Shown here piece by piece: positions 14,230-21,493 of a stretch of 24,800 nt of DNA. Positions within the stretch are counted from its first letter, which is position 1. Each line of letters opens with the position of its first letter. The translations under genes and the position numbers were made by a program. Origin of the DNA: a virus. The notes beneath the pieces are model-generated. The model was given only the letters and a program-made list of their open reading frames with translations, had not been told where the DNA came from and did no database searches. The stretch lies in IMG/VR virus record IMGVR_UViG_3300008120_001620, positions 1 through 24,800 of that record; one strand, 5' to 3'.

Positions 14230-15647
14230 CGAGTACCCTGACCTGCTATGTCTATCTCAACCGCTACAGCAGTTTTCCAGTTACCACTAGGACTAGTTTT
14301 AACCCTGTGATACCTACCTGCCGAACGCAGCCCACAGCGACCCTCAGAATCGGCTACAGAGGCATCTCCGAACGTAATGGCATCAGACAATAGCTCACGA
14401 CTTGCGACCGCTACAGAGCCGCTACCTTGATCCACAATCGGTCTGCCTAAAGTAATGACAGAATGACCTACATCTATATCGCCTGACGTTAAAGCAGCCT
14501 GTTTATACTGACCGCTAAAGGTAACGATATTAGGGCCTCTCGTAGCAGACAATAGCAATAGACCACCAACCCACTGACGATCATCCAAAGAGATGCCTAG
14601 TGAGTCTATGCTTGCGCTAAATACGTCCAAACCTTCTAGCGTTACAGATGGCGTTAAAGCAAACGATACGCTGTCAGCAGTAGTCTCTGCATACGACCAT
14701 TTATTTAGCGAGATGTTATAAATCAGCAGTAAATTGTCACCATTCTGTGCAGGGAACAGCCAAGTAATCAGGCGTTTCTCTGTATCTATGGCAGATGACA
14801 TTCCTAACTTAATTGCCGTTAGATTAGCGTTATCAAAGAACCAGCGATCTATTTTTTCTGTACCGATTCCTTTAGTTGTCTGACCATCACACACGTAAAA
14901 ACCATCGTCTGCTAGGAAATATGTTAATCCTGCAAAGTTAATGATTGATCCGGCAGAAATACAGCCTAAAGTGCGGTTAATAGCGTCAAACTGGAAGAAA
15001 TACGGACTACCTGCATACGTCATACGGTAGATAGCACGCTCTAAGAACACTAATCCGTACTCACCACCAGCTAAACCAGTAATATCGCCACCGTCAGGTA
15101 TGACTTGAGAGTCAGATTGACTAGCAAGACCAGGAGTCCAGTCTGTTTCATCATTAATATCAGACCAGTAAACCTTATTTTCTTCGCCAACTACGTTAGC
15201 AGCGACTACAAAGTCCTTAACTACCGTCACATACTTAGCTTCAGGAGCAGCAGCAGCCAAATCTGTAGCGTAAGTAGATACATTTAGCGTGTATTGCTGT
15301 AATTTGCTGTCACCGTTAGCCATAATCATCTTATCGCCATACTGAACAGCATCCCAATACTCAATAGTTCCGTAACCAGTGGTGGTTAATGGAGCCATCG
15401 CACGAGTACCAGGAGTAAACTTGTACAGATTACTAGCAGAAGCACCAAATAATGATACCGTTCCTGCTGTTTTACCTGCAAAACAAGTCAATAAATCAGC
15501 GTTAGCATCGTCAGAATACTCAACCTCATCAAGAATTGGAGCGTATCCATTAGTAACTGGATAACAGTTGACCGCATCCGTTAAAGCACCTGTAACTCCA
15601 GGCTGATCTGGTAGCCATTCACCAAATATTATTCGTTGTTTAGCCAT
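14226..15647 (-). CDS. Packaged DNA stabilisation / tail hub protein (P22 gp10-like propeller)
   Basis: A 473-residue protein from the ATG at 15647, which overlaps the preceding stop (TAATG) and has AAGG 6 bases upstream. An in-frame TTG at 15662 is less likely. It opens with IIFGEWLPDQPG...AVNCYPVTNGYAPI, and blade-like repeats follow: LFGASASNLYKF, GDKMIMANGDSKLQQY, DFVVAANVVGEENKVYWSDI, GLVFLERAIYRMTY, TYFLADDGFYVCDG. This is the pattern of the P22 gp10-type tail accessory protein that closes the portal channel after packaging. The last 100 residues (GRPIVDQGSGSVAVASREL) form a separate beta domain. Its neighbours, an adaptor and tail proteins, agree with this role. Confidence 0.82.
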   Translation of the reverse strand: MAKQRIIFGEWLPDQPGVTGALTDAVNCYPVTNGYAPILDEVEYSDDANADLLTCFAGKTAGTVSLFGASASNLYKFTPGTRAMAPLTTTGYGTIEYWDAVQYGDKMIMANGDSKLQQYTLNVSTYATDLAAAAPEAKYVTVVKDFVVAANVVGEENKVYWSDINDETDWTPGLASQSDSQVIPDGGDITGLAGGEYGLVFLERAIYRMTYAGSPYFFQFDAINRTLGCISAGSIINFAGLTYFLADDGFYVCDGQTTKGIGTEKIDRWFFDNANLTAIKLGMSSAIDTEKRLITWLFPAQNGDNLLLIYNISLNKWSYAETTADSVSFALTPSVTLEGLDVFSASIDSLGISLDDRQWVGGLLLLSATRGPNIVTFSGQYKQAALTSGDIDVGHSVITLGRPIVDQGSGSVAVASRELLSDAITFGDASVADSEGRCGLRSAGRYHRVKTSPSGNWKTAVAVEIDIAGQGTR

Positions 15648-16366
15648 TATTGCCTTGTCCAAGTATCAGATTGCGATGAAACTACTGTCCATGTGTTATC
15701 ACCAGAAGGAACAATAGTCCAAGTATTCGATTGTTCTGTGACGTTATCCCACTCGTCACCAATTACATTACCTTCTACACTTATCTCTGCATTTCCTTCT
15801 ATACCTGCTATTGCGTTCCATACAGCTATTGCTAAACATGAAACCTCTGCCAAAGCATCTACTGAAGCATGACCATCATACTCAACACCACCGTTTGCAG
15901 TTACAGTAGCAGTTCCATCAATAGCAGCAGTTCCTACCTGAACTCGTATGCCGTCAGCAGTAACCGTAGCAGTACCATTAATAGCACCAGTAAAGAATAA
16001 GACTCTAGTAGCTTCTGCCGTAACTGTTGCTGTTCCATCTACAGAAGCCGTAGCATTGATTAACAAGCCACCATTAGCAGTAACCGTAGCAGTACCAATT
16101 ATTGAGCCAGTAGCACTATAAATAATGCCACCAGCCGCAGTTACTACCGCAGTTGCATCTATAGAGCCTGTAGCAGTTTGAATCCTTATACCAATAGCAG
16201 AAACAGTAGCAGAGCCGTTAATACTTCCTGCACCGTCATAAATAGCAAAAGCGTTTGCTGTTACTGTGGCAAAAGCATCTACCGCAGCAGTGGCTAATAC
16301 GACATTCCCTGCATCACCCGCTAATGACGAATACGGTGCTTGTGAGTATGCCGATAAACCAAACAT
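15647..16366 (-). CDS. Tandem-repeat tail protein (nine 20-residue repeats)
   Basis: A 239-residue protein from ATG, one base after the stop of the preceding gene. Residues 1-26 start MFGLSAYSQAPYSSLAG, a lead I know from aquatic phage tail genes. Residues 27-206 are nine tandem units of exactly 20 residues with consensus G/A-S-I/V-D/N-G-T-A-T-V-T-A-x-G plus seven variable residues, most consistent with a beta-solenoid or stacked strands. The end (207-239) has three further short repeats centred on NTWTIV, NTWTVV and DTWTRQ. It is probably a fibre or neck appendage whose length is set by repeat number. No catalytic motif is visible. It lies directly before the tail hub gene. Confidence 0.78.
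   Translation of the reverse strand: MFGLSAYSQAPYSSLAGDAGNVVLATAAVDAFATVTANAFAIYDGAGSINGSATVSAIGIRIQTATGSIDATAVVTAAGGIIYSATGSIIGTATVTANGGLLINATASVDGTATVTAEATRVLFFTGAINGTATVTADGIRVQVGTAAIDGTATVTANGGVEYDGHASVDALAEVSCLAIAVWNAIAGIEGNAEISVEGNVIGDEWDNVTEQSNTWTIVPSGDNTWTVVSSQSDTWTRQ
15749..16288 (-). repeat. Nine tandem 60-bp coding repeats
   Basis: Nine in-phase 60-base units code for the 20-residue repeat of the tail protein. They are degenerate at DNA level, the best kept part being the segment coding GTATVTA. They lie wholly inside the gene and are not a CRISPR or an origin. Confidence 0.85.
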
Positions 16367-16867
16367 TTAGAATACCACCCACTTAGACCCACTAGGAACA
16401 GTTACGCTTACACCATTATTAATCGTAATAGGGCCTGCACTCATAGCTGAATATCCGCTAGGAATCGAGAATGTTGTAGCTACAGTTAGGTTATTTAATA
16501 CGATACCGTTAGATGCGGCAAATTGATCTGAGTAAGCAGTATTGGTAGCATCCTCATGAACTGACTTAGTAGCCGGATACGTAACAAATACATCCTTGCT
16601 ATTGCTTGCAAAAGATATAGGAGAAGTAGTTCCTGAGCTATTAGCTAGTACCGTATCACGAGATAACGTAGTACCTGAAGATGTGTACGTGCCGATACCT
16701 ACTTCCCATGTTCCAGCAGTGCTATCAACAATAGAATAGTAGGTAGTATTGCCGTTACCAATAGCAGCAAACGACCTAAACCCAGCACTAGCACCAGCAA
16801 GCGTTAGCGTACCAGTGCCAGCAGTGGTAGATGTTTCCTTGACACGATCTGCGACAACTAGTGGCAT
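16367..16867 (-). CDS. Conserved phage tail protein, MPLVVxDRVKET family
   Basis: A 166-residue protein from ATG. It opens with PLVVADRVKETSTTAGTGT, continues TLAGASAGFRSFAAIGNGNT and contains TWEVGIGTYTSSGTTLSRDT and VFVTYPATKSV. This is a well-known small virion protein pattern from phages of many hosts, usually annotated as tail or fibre protein (from memory). Residues 142-166 (MSAGPIT, TVPSGS, WVV) are a terminal module shared with the large internal protein at 7999-10353. The central part looks like beta strands. The exact place in the virion is unknown. Confidence 0.78.
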   Translation of the reverse strand: MPLVVADRVKETSTTAGTGTLTLAGASAGFRSFAAIGNGNTTYYSIVDSTAGTWEVGIGTYTSSGTTLSRDTVLANSSGTTSPISFASNSKDVFVTYPATKSVHEDATNTAYSDQFAASNGIVLNNLTVATTFSIPSGYSAMSAGPITINNGVSVTVPSGSKWVVF

Positions 16868-16877
16868 TATTTACCCC

Positions 16878-17264
16878 TTACGCCAGAGTTACGCTAAGAC
16901 CGCCAATAGCTATCTTAAAGATATCTCCAGATGATATAGTTTTAGATGTGTCCAATGCTGTGTGATACAGCAAGTTACCGCTAGAAGTAGCGTCAAGAAT
17001 GCCGATCCAACCAACTGTTCCCCATGAACCAGAAGCCTGTGGAAACTCTACCGCAGCAGTATTCGTAGATACACCGTTACTAGGCGCACCCATCGTTACC
17101 GCAGTACGTGTATAAGAACCACCAGATACTTCAGTGCCAGTATTGGCATCAGTAGGATCAGATGTATAAAGACCTACATAAACAGCAGCAGGACTTGTGT
17201 AGCTCGTATTACGCAAGGTAGCGTTAATTAGAGCGTTTTCTAAAAAATTTGACATTTCAGCCAT
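16878..17264 (-). CDS. Conserved phage virion protein (neck/tail), function unknown
   Basis: A 128-residue protein from ATG with AAGGAG 6 bases upstream, inside the end of the HNH gene. A second ATG three codons later lacks its own site. The sequence is beta-rich: VYVGLYTSDPTD, EVSGGSYTRTAVTMG, VEFPQASGSWGTVGWIGILD, SGNLLYHTALD and SGDIFKIAIGGLSVTL. I recognise this as a small conserved structural family of phages ('YVGL.T.DP...G.EVSG..Y.R'), but its place in the virion is not firmly established. Neighbours are adaptor and tail genes. Confidence 0.76.
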   Translation of the reverse strand: MAEMSNFLENALINATLRNTSYTSPAAVYVGLYTSDPTDANTGTEVSGGSYTRTAVTMGAPSNGVSTNTAAVEFPQASGSWGTVGWIGILDATSSGNLLYHTALDTSKTISSGDIFKIAIGGLSVTLA

Positions 17265-17267
17265 TTG

Positions 17268-17816
17268 TTACTCCTTAAATATATTTCTTTTGCTGCGATT
17301 TTCAAATTGAGTTATAACTCTTAAATTCCAAGGAACGTGCAAACCACATACTTCATTATTTACTAGAGGAATTATGTGGTCTACTTCATACTTAATTCCA
17401 GAGTCTCTAGTTTTTAATCTAGCTTCAATATAAAAATCTTGTATCTGTTTCTTTATTTCTTCATCAATCCATTTTGGCACTGCTTTTCTTCTTGCCGCCC
17501 TAGCTAATGCTTGGTATGCAAATAAACTTAGTTTATTTTTTTCGTAACTTCTTTTAGATTTTGCAGCATATTTTTCTTTGTTATTTCTTTGCCATTCTAT
17601 TACTCTTTTTTTAATTCGTTCTTTATTTTTATCGTAATTTTCAACGTGACGTTCTTTTGCTTTTTCTCTCTCTGATTCTGCGTTACTTTGATACCAATTA
17701 TCTTTATGTTCTTTCTTGCAACTTCTACACCATCTACTAAAGCCGTCCTTTGTGGACTTTTCCTTAGTAAACATCTCGTAAGGCTTTTCAGTATTGCACT
17801 TGGTGCAGCACTTCAT
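17268..17816 (-). CDS. HNH homing endonuclease with N-terminal zinc knuckle
   Basis: A 182-residue protein from ATG two bases after the adaptor stop. Its ribosome binding site GAGG is part of the adaptor's last codons. It has a zinc knuckle with C4/C7 and C30/C33 (CCTKCNTEKP, WCRSCKKEH), a Lys/Glu-rich helix at about 46-95, then a compact HNH nuclease: YEVDHIIPLVNNEVCGLH with D146 and H147, then VPWNLRVITQFENRSKR with N164. It lacks the AP2 domain of the other HNH protein in the window. A stand-alone homing endonuclease between structural genes is the most probable reading. Confidence 0.92.
   Translation of the reverse strand: MKCCTKCNTEKPYEMFTKEKSTKDGFSRWCRSCKKEHKDNWYQSNAESEREKAKERHVENYDKNKERIKKRVIEWQRNNKEKYAAKSKRSYEKNKLSLFAYQALARAARRKAVPKWIDEEIKKQIQDFYIEARLKTRDSGIKYEVDHIIPLVNNEVCGLHVPWNLRVITQFENRSKRNIFKE
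17271..17276 (-). promoter_or_regulatory. Ribosome binding site of virion gene inside HNH gene 3' end
   Basis: AAGGAG, formed by the last two sense codons (Lys-Glu) of the HNH gene, sits 6 bases upstream of the ATG at 17264. As at the other HNH gene, the insert supplies the initiation signal for the structural gene that follows. Confidence 0.75.
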
Positions 17817-17818
17817 TA

Positions 17819-18439
17819 TTACCTCACGTTATAATTCATTGACATTGGCTGACCACTGTACTCACTACTCTGGTCTGCAATCGTTATTGATGATATTGCT
17901 CTATCGTACAAACTAGCCCAAGTCTGTAATCTTGCATCATTCATTAGATACGGTTCTGCCTCACCTAAAGAAGCGTAAAGCAACGCATCAGGGAAGTTAG
18001 TTAAGAATACATTACCTTGATTCGAGTCGCTCAAGAAGTACGGCTGTGCGTAGTAGAGCATTTGTAACTGATAAGTGCTGTCAGGAATAGGAGACAATTG
18101 AAGCTCAGTCGCTAACACAGTATAGTCAGTAGGCTTACCTGATTCTGTAGCCCTGTAAGAGTTATAGAACGAGTTAGGCGCACTATAAGCTAGTGTCGTA
18201 ATAGGATTAGTATTGACGTGAATATCACGCATCTCTAGGAAGTCAGTAGGTAATCCTACGGTAGAGTCTCCACCTGTCGTATTTGCTGTAGCTACAACCA
18301 GCATTTGACGAGTTCTTAGTTCTCTACGCAGACGTAATTCAGCCAACTGGATGAACGTAGGAATCATAGCCGTTAAATCACTACGAGCTAAGTAACTAGC
18401 TATCGTAGTCTTTAAGTCACTGTATGTACTAAAAGCCAT
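17819..18439 (-). CDS. Head-tail adaptor / connector protein
   Basis: A 206-residue protein from ATG with AGAGGA upstream. It starts with FSTYSDLKTTIASYLARSDL, then IQLAELRLRRELRTRQM, VGLPTDFLEMRDI, and ends with a helical segment LYASLGEAEPYLMNDARL. The helical start, the Arg-rich helix and the 'LP.DFLE.R' strand are features of phage adaptor proteins that bind below the portal (gp4/gp6-type connectors, from memory). Its place between the capsid gene and the tail hub supports this. An HNH gene follows immediately downstream. Confidence 0.72.
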   Translation of the reverse strand: MAFSTYSDLKTTIASYLARSDLTAMIPTFIQLAELRLRRELRTRQMLVVATANTTGGDSTVGLPTDFLEMRDIHVNTNPITTLAYSAPNSFYNSYRATESGKPTDYTVLATELQLSPIPDSTYQLQMLYYAQPYFLSDSNQGNVFLTNFPDALLYASLGEAEPYLMNDARLQTWASLYDRAISSITIADQSSEYSGQPMSMNYNVR

Positions 18440-18440
18440 A

Positions 18441-19094
18441 TTATTCCTCTAGTTGCTCAAAATCATCCCAGCCATACTCATACGTACCTATGTGTTTTAT
18501 GTGCATAGACAGCTCGTGATCCACCCAAGTATCAAAGCCATTGTCACCAGCCTTAACGCAGAAGTGAACATCCTCACCGACTACACCAGTAGGCCCCCAT
18601 CCTGCATCAAACCACGGCTGAGGAACCTTCTCAAACACTTCCCTACGAATCATTACCGCCCCAAAACCAACAGCAGTAATCTTCTCAATACCTTCCTTAC
18701 CACGAGAATCGACATTAGACCAATGATGGCGAATCCCTTTCTCATCCTCTGACTTAACTAGTAGTTTAGCCGTTGGCATACATGGCTTACGTCTAGTAAC
18801 AGCATTGACACCTACGATTCCAACCTCACGAGATAACATTATCGTTATCAGATCAGGAGGAAAACGCATATCGCTATCAATGTACAGAACAGCGTCACAG
18901 CCCTCTTTTAATGCTACCTGAGCTAACTTCTCACGCTGATCGAATATAAGCGTTCCAGGCATCGTATAGAGGCTTAGACCACCCTTACCGTCCTTGCATC
19001 GAACAGACGCATCATGTGCAGCCATCCTAGCAAAATCAAACGCAAAACCTGTATGTACTTCGTCCCTACATGGAATACAAACGCCAACTCTCAC
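18441..19094 (-). CDS. Family 2-like (GT-A fold) glycosyltransferase
   Basis: A 217-residue protein starting at GTG, overlapping the previous stop as GTGA and preceded by GGGGA. The Rossmann-like nucleotide-sugar start is RVGVCIPCRDEV, and the DxD metal/nucleotide motif is D73-S-D75 in AVLYIDSDMRFP. Acceptor-side blocks follow: VGFGAVMIRREVFEKVP near 143-159, GEDVHFCVKAGDNGFDTWVD and HIKHIGTYEYGW. These are hallmarks of a GT-A glycosyltransferase, cytoplasmic and without membrane spans. It sits between capsid and adaptor genes, so it may glycosylate a virion protein. Modification of host surface sugar or of DNA are other possibilities. The donor sugar cannot be predicted. Confidence 0.85.
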   Translation of the reverse strand: MRVGVCIPCRDEVHTGFAFDFARMAAHDASVRCKDGKGGLSLYTMPGTLIFDQREKLAQVALKEGCDAVLYIDSDMRFPPDLITIMLSREVGIVGVNAVTRRKPCMPTAKLLVKSEDEKGIRHHWSNVDSRGKEGIEKITAVGFGAVMIRREVFEKVPQPWFDAGWGPTGVVGEDVHFCVKAGDNGFDTWVDHELSMHIKHIGTYEYGWDDFEQLEE

Positions 19095-19390
19095 ACTGTT
19101 CCCCGATATATCTTTAATACTGCTTGGTCAGGATGATTAAACCACTTTTTAAAAGCGACTTCATCAACAATAACAAATCCACGCATGATCCCCATTTCAT
19201 TTAGCTTATCAATAGCCGTAAAAGGTATTGAGCCTATTAAATGTAAATCTTCGGTTGCTCCTGTCCTAGCTTTATCAATGTCTCTAAGAACTTGATTACG
19301 TTCTAAGATGTCAGTTATATCTTGATTAGTTTCGATGATAATGCCGCCATCACCGTCCGCATGAACTGTTTGAGTGCGATAGTTTTCCAT
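19091..19390 (-). CDS. Conserved small protein after capsid gene, function unknown
   Basis: A 99-residue protein from ATG with AGAGGG 4-5 bases upstream, directly after the terminator T-run. It contains ITDILERNQVLRDIDKA, LHLIGSIPFTAIDKLNEMG and a C-terminal DEVAFKKWFNHPDQAVLKI. The pattern 'I...N..LR', 'IP...I..L...GI' and 'WLN.PD....K' is that of small conserved proteins lying between capsid and connector genes in podovirus-like genomes (from memory), with no established function. Its stop overlaps the glycosyltransferase start (GTGA). Confidence 0.72.
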   Translation of the reverse strand: MENYRTQTVHADGDGGIIIETNQDITDILERNQVLRDIDKARTGATEDLHLIGSIPFTAIDKLNEMGIMRGFVIVDEVAFKKWFNHPDQAVLKIYRGTV

Positions 19391-19400
19391 TAATCCCTCT

Positions 19401-19430
19401 AAAAAGCCCCCACCATCAGGCAGGGGCTAG
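19401..19430 (-). terminator. Rho-independent terminator after major capsid gene
   Basis: On the minus strand a hairpin AGCCCC - loop TGCCTGATGGTG - GGGGCT is followed by TTTTT. It lies 6-35 bases after the capsid stop. Genes continue on the same strand immediately after it, so it is likely a partial terminator that lowers expression downstream of the highly needed capsid gene. Confidence 0.82.
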
Positions 19431-19435
19431 TCAAA

Positions 19436-20380
19436 TTACAGCGAGAAGTCTAAGTCAGCAACGATACCATGTGCTGCTTCGTTCTTCACTTCCAAAGTTA
19501 CTTCAGCAAGAATCTGAGTTTTCTCAGAGTCACCAGACTTAGCCAATTCATTAGTCATGAATGGACGTAAGTAAGCCATAGCTGCATACTCAGGATCCAA
19601 GATCAACATATCACGACTACGCATGAATCTGTCAGGCACTATACTCAGAGTCCCAAAATCGCTAGCGTAGAGATCAGCCGCCCCCACGATAACACCAGGT
19701 TCTGCTTTCGTTAATTGATAACGATTAACAGCGATACCAGCAAAGGTAGATACCTTCTGCTTACCTGCTGAACCAACGAATACAGCCTTTGGTGAACCAC
19801 CTTGATCAAAGATCGAAGCGATAACAGTTTTCATCAATGCTTCAGTTGCAGTACGCTGTGTACCATCGGTACGGGTAGATGTACCCGAAGTTGCTGGAGC
19901 CGAACCACCACTGCCTTGTGAGCTGTTGGTCTTGATCCATGACAACAATGAACCCATAGTACGAGCTACAGTTGATGTACCTGCTGACTTACCTTGATTA
20001 GCAGTGATGATAGTCTCTAAGTCACGCTTGATTTCAGCAGAAGCCTTAGCTAACTGGTAAGCCTTTTCTGACTTACGACCTGCTTTGTTTACTTTGTCCA
20101 AAGTACCAGAAACTTGAATAGTTTTCTGTACGATCTGTGTGTAGTTACCTACACGAGTCGTTGGAGAAGCAGTGATAGATGTAGCGTCTGCACCCTCAAC
20201 CGCAGCGTTAGCGGTAGTAGCAGCAGAAAGCGAGTCAGTCTGCCATTCATGATAAACCGCAGTCGCAGACGTTTTACCTATGCTAGACATGATAGGAGTG
20301 TCAACAGGACTGATATTATAGATAACATCAGATAAATCTTCACGCATACCGATAGCGGTAAATGTTTGATATGTAGGCAT
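19436..20380 (-). CDS. Major capsid protein (SU10-type, DUF5309-like)
   Basis: A 314-residue protein from ATG with AAGGA upstream. The N-terminus PTYQTFTAIGMREDLSDVIY followed by ISPVDTPIMSSIG and VYHEWQTDSL is the signature of the SU10-like HK97-fold capsid family. VGNYTQIVQKTIQVSGT and VNKAGRKSEKAYQLAKAS follow, then the alpha-helix with DLETIITANQG. The C-terminus has FGTLSIVPDRFM, LDPEYAAMAYLRPF and an ending with EVTLEVKNEAAHGIVADL. It is placed after the scaffold and ends before a terminator, as expected of an abundantly made shell protein. The length is normal for the family. Confidence 0.9.
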   Translation of the reverse strand: MPTYQTFTAIGMREDLSDVIYNISPVDTPIMSSIGKTSATAVYHEWQTDSLSAATTANAAVEGADATSITASPTTRVGNYTQIVQKTIQVSGTLDKVNKAGRKSEKAYQLAKASAEIKRDLETIITANQGKSAGTSTVARTMGSLLSWIKTNSSQGSGGSAPATSGTSTRTDGTQRTATEALMKTVIASIFDQGGSPKAVFVGSAGKQKVSTFAGIAVNRYQLTKAEPGVIVGAADLYASDFGTLSIVPDRFMRSRDMLILDPEYAAMAYLRPFMTNELAKSGDSEKTQILAEVTLEVKNEAAHGIVADLDFSL

Positions 20381-20389
20381 TATATTTCC

Positions 20390-21364
20390 TTATAAGAATC
20401 GTTCAAAAGCGGCTGCGGCATCGCCAATCTTTCCAGACTGTCTAACCCTAGCCTTCAGTTTTTTAATATCTTCAGCATTGCTATCTCTTGGGTTTGATAC
20501 TCCAGGCTTCATAGCCTTCGGAGCGTCATTCACCTTCTTAGCAATAGCTGGTTGCGATGCTTTCAATTTATCGTACTGCATAGCTTTATATAGCGTTAAT
20601 ACAGCACGAGAATCAAATACATTCGCTAGTTCATCATCCGAGAATCCAGCCTGTTTACCGTAGCTGCGTATCTCTTTACGGATCACTTCACCCTTAACAG
20701 GATCAGCGTATTCAGGTAACGCACCAACTAACTTCTCAGCTTCCTGTGCGACCTTTGCACGTAACTGATTCTGTCTGTCATATTCCTGCTGTTGAGCTAT
20801 ATGCTCTCTTTCAGCACGAACCTGCGCTAACTGCTTTTCCCTCTGAGACATCTCTGCAACCTTAACAGCGTATCCAATAGGATCAGTCTCTTTCAGGTAT
20901 TCCAGATTCTCTGTTTCTTGAGGCTGCATCAAGGCTTGCTCGATATACTGCAACCTCTCCGCATAAGTATCACGGAGTTGCTTCGCTTCTTGAACTGCTT
21001 GGCGTTCGGCCTCAACCGCCTTACGTTCTTCCGCTACAGCTTGCGATTTCTTTGTATAATCAGTGCCAAGTTGATACGACTTAATGAGTTCATCTAGGGT
21101 TACCTCACGTTCTTCTCCCGCAGCTTTCACTCGGAATTTTTGGGGTTCCTCTGACTCATCAGCTTCTTCTTGTTCTACCTCAGATTCGTCCGATTCCTCG
21201 TATTCCTCTGATTCGGCATCGCTATCGTTGGATTCTGTGCGCTGTTCTGGTTGTTCCTGTTCGGAGCCGTCATCAGTACCCATTAATCCCAAAATAGCGT
21301 TAGCTGCACCATTTACATCTAACTGCGCACTTCCCTCTGGAGTGGTGCTTTCAGTATCGCTCAT
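20390..21364 (-). CDS. Capsid scaffolding protein
   Basis: A 324-residue protein from ATG with only a weak GGAA site. Residues 28-80 are extremely acidic (DSDAESEEYEESDESEVEQE), residues 110-240 are a long Gln/Glu/Arg coiled coil (AEERKAVEAERQAVQEAKQL), and the C-terminus is basic and helical (KKLKARVRQSGKIGDAAAAF), fitting a scaffold that binds the capsid through a basic C-terminal helix. It stands between portal and capsid genes, the normal scaffold position. No protease motif is visible. Confidence comes from composition and context. Confidence 0.85.
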   Translation of the reverse strand: MSDTESTTPEGSAQLDVNGAANAILGLMGTDDGSEQEQPEQRTESNDSDAESEEYEESDESEVEQEEADESEEPQKFRVKAAGEEREVTLDELIKSYQLGTDYTKKSQAVAEERKAVEAERQAVQEAKQLRDTYAERLQYIEQALMQPQETENLEYLKETDPIGYAVKVAEMSQREKQLAQVRAEREHIAQQQEYDRQNQLRAKVAQEAEKLVGALPEYADPVKGEVIRKEIRSYGKQAGFSDDELANVFDSRAVLTLYKAMQYDKLKASQPAIAKKVNDAPKAMKPGVSNPRDSNAEDIKKLKARVRQSGKIGDAAAAFERFL

Positions 21365-21383
21365 GTTTTCATTTCCATAATTA

Positions 21384-21402
21384 TATAGGGAACCGCCCTA
21401 TA
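21384..21402 (-). other. Perfect hairpin between portal and scaffold genes
   Basis: TATAGGG - CGGTT - CCCTATA is a 7-bp perfect inverted repeat with a 5-base loop, 20 bases ahead of the scaffold start. It lacks a U-run, so it is not a terminator by itself. It could be an RNA-processing or translation-control hairpin. TATAAT overlaps its downstream arm, but no good -35 box stands 16-18 bases away. Confidence 0.4.
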
Positions 21403-21493
21403 CGGACTACAAAATCTTCCATCTTTTTGCGTCAATGAGCTTCTGGTTAGTAAGCCCTTTCTTGAAGTATGCGAGCTGCCCAATCTGCTTTAC

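Noticed and set aside
15749-16288. CRISPR-like array
   Set aside because: The 60-base periodicity is an in-frame protein repeat without separate identical repeats and unique spacers.
20114-20335. 73-codon plus-strand frame inside the capsid gene
   Set aside because: It is antisense to the conserved N-terminal part of the major capsid protein and has a Ser/Arg-rich composition typical of a shadow frame.
21084-21380. 98-codon Ser-rich plus-strand frame
   Set aside because: The Ser runs are the reverse complement of the acidic Glu/Asp tract of the scaffold gene.
21383-21436. Sigma-70 promoter (TTGACG and TATAAT) before the scaffold gene
   Set aside because: The two boxes are more than 40 bases apart, and no other good -35 match stands at the proper distance from TATAAT.
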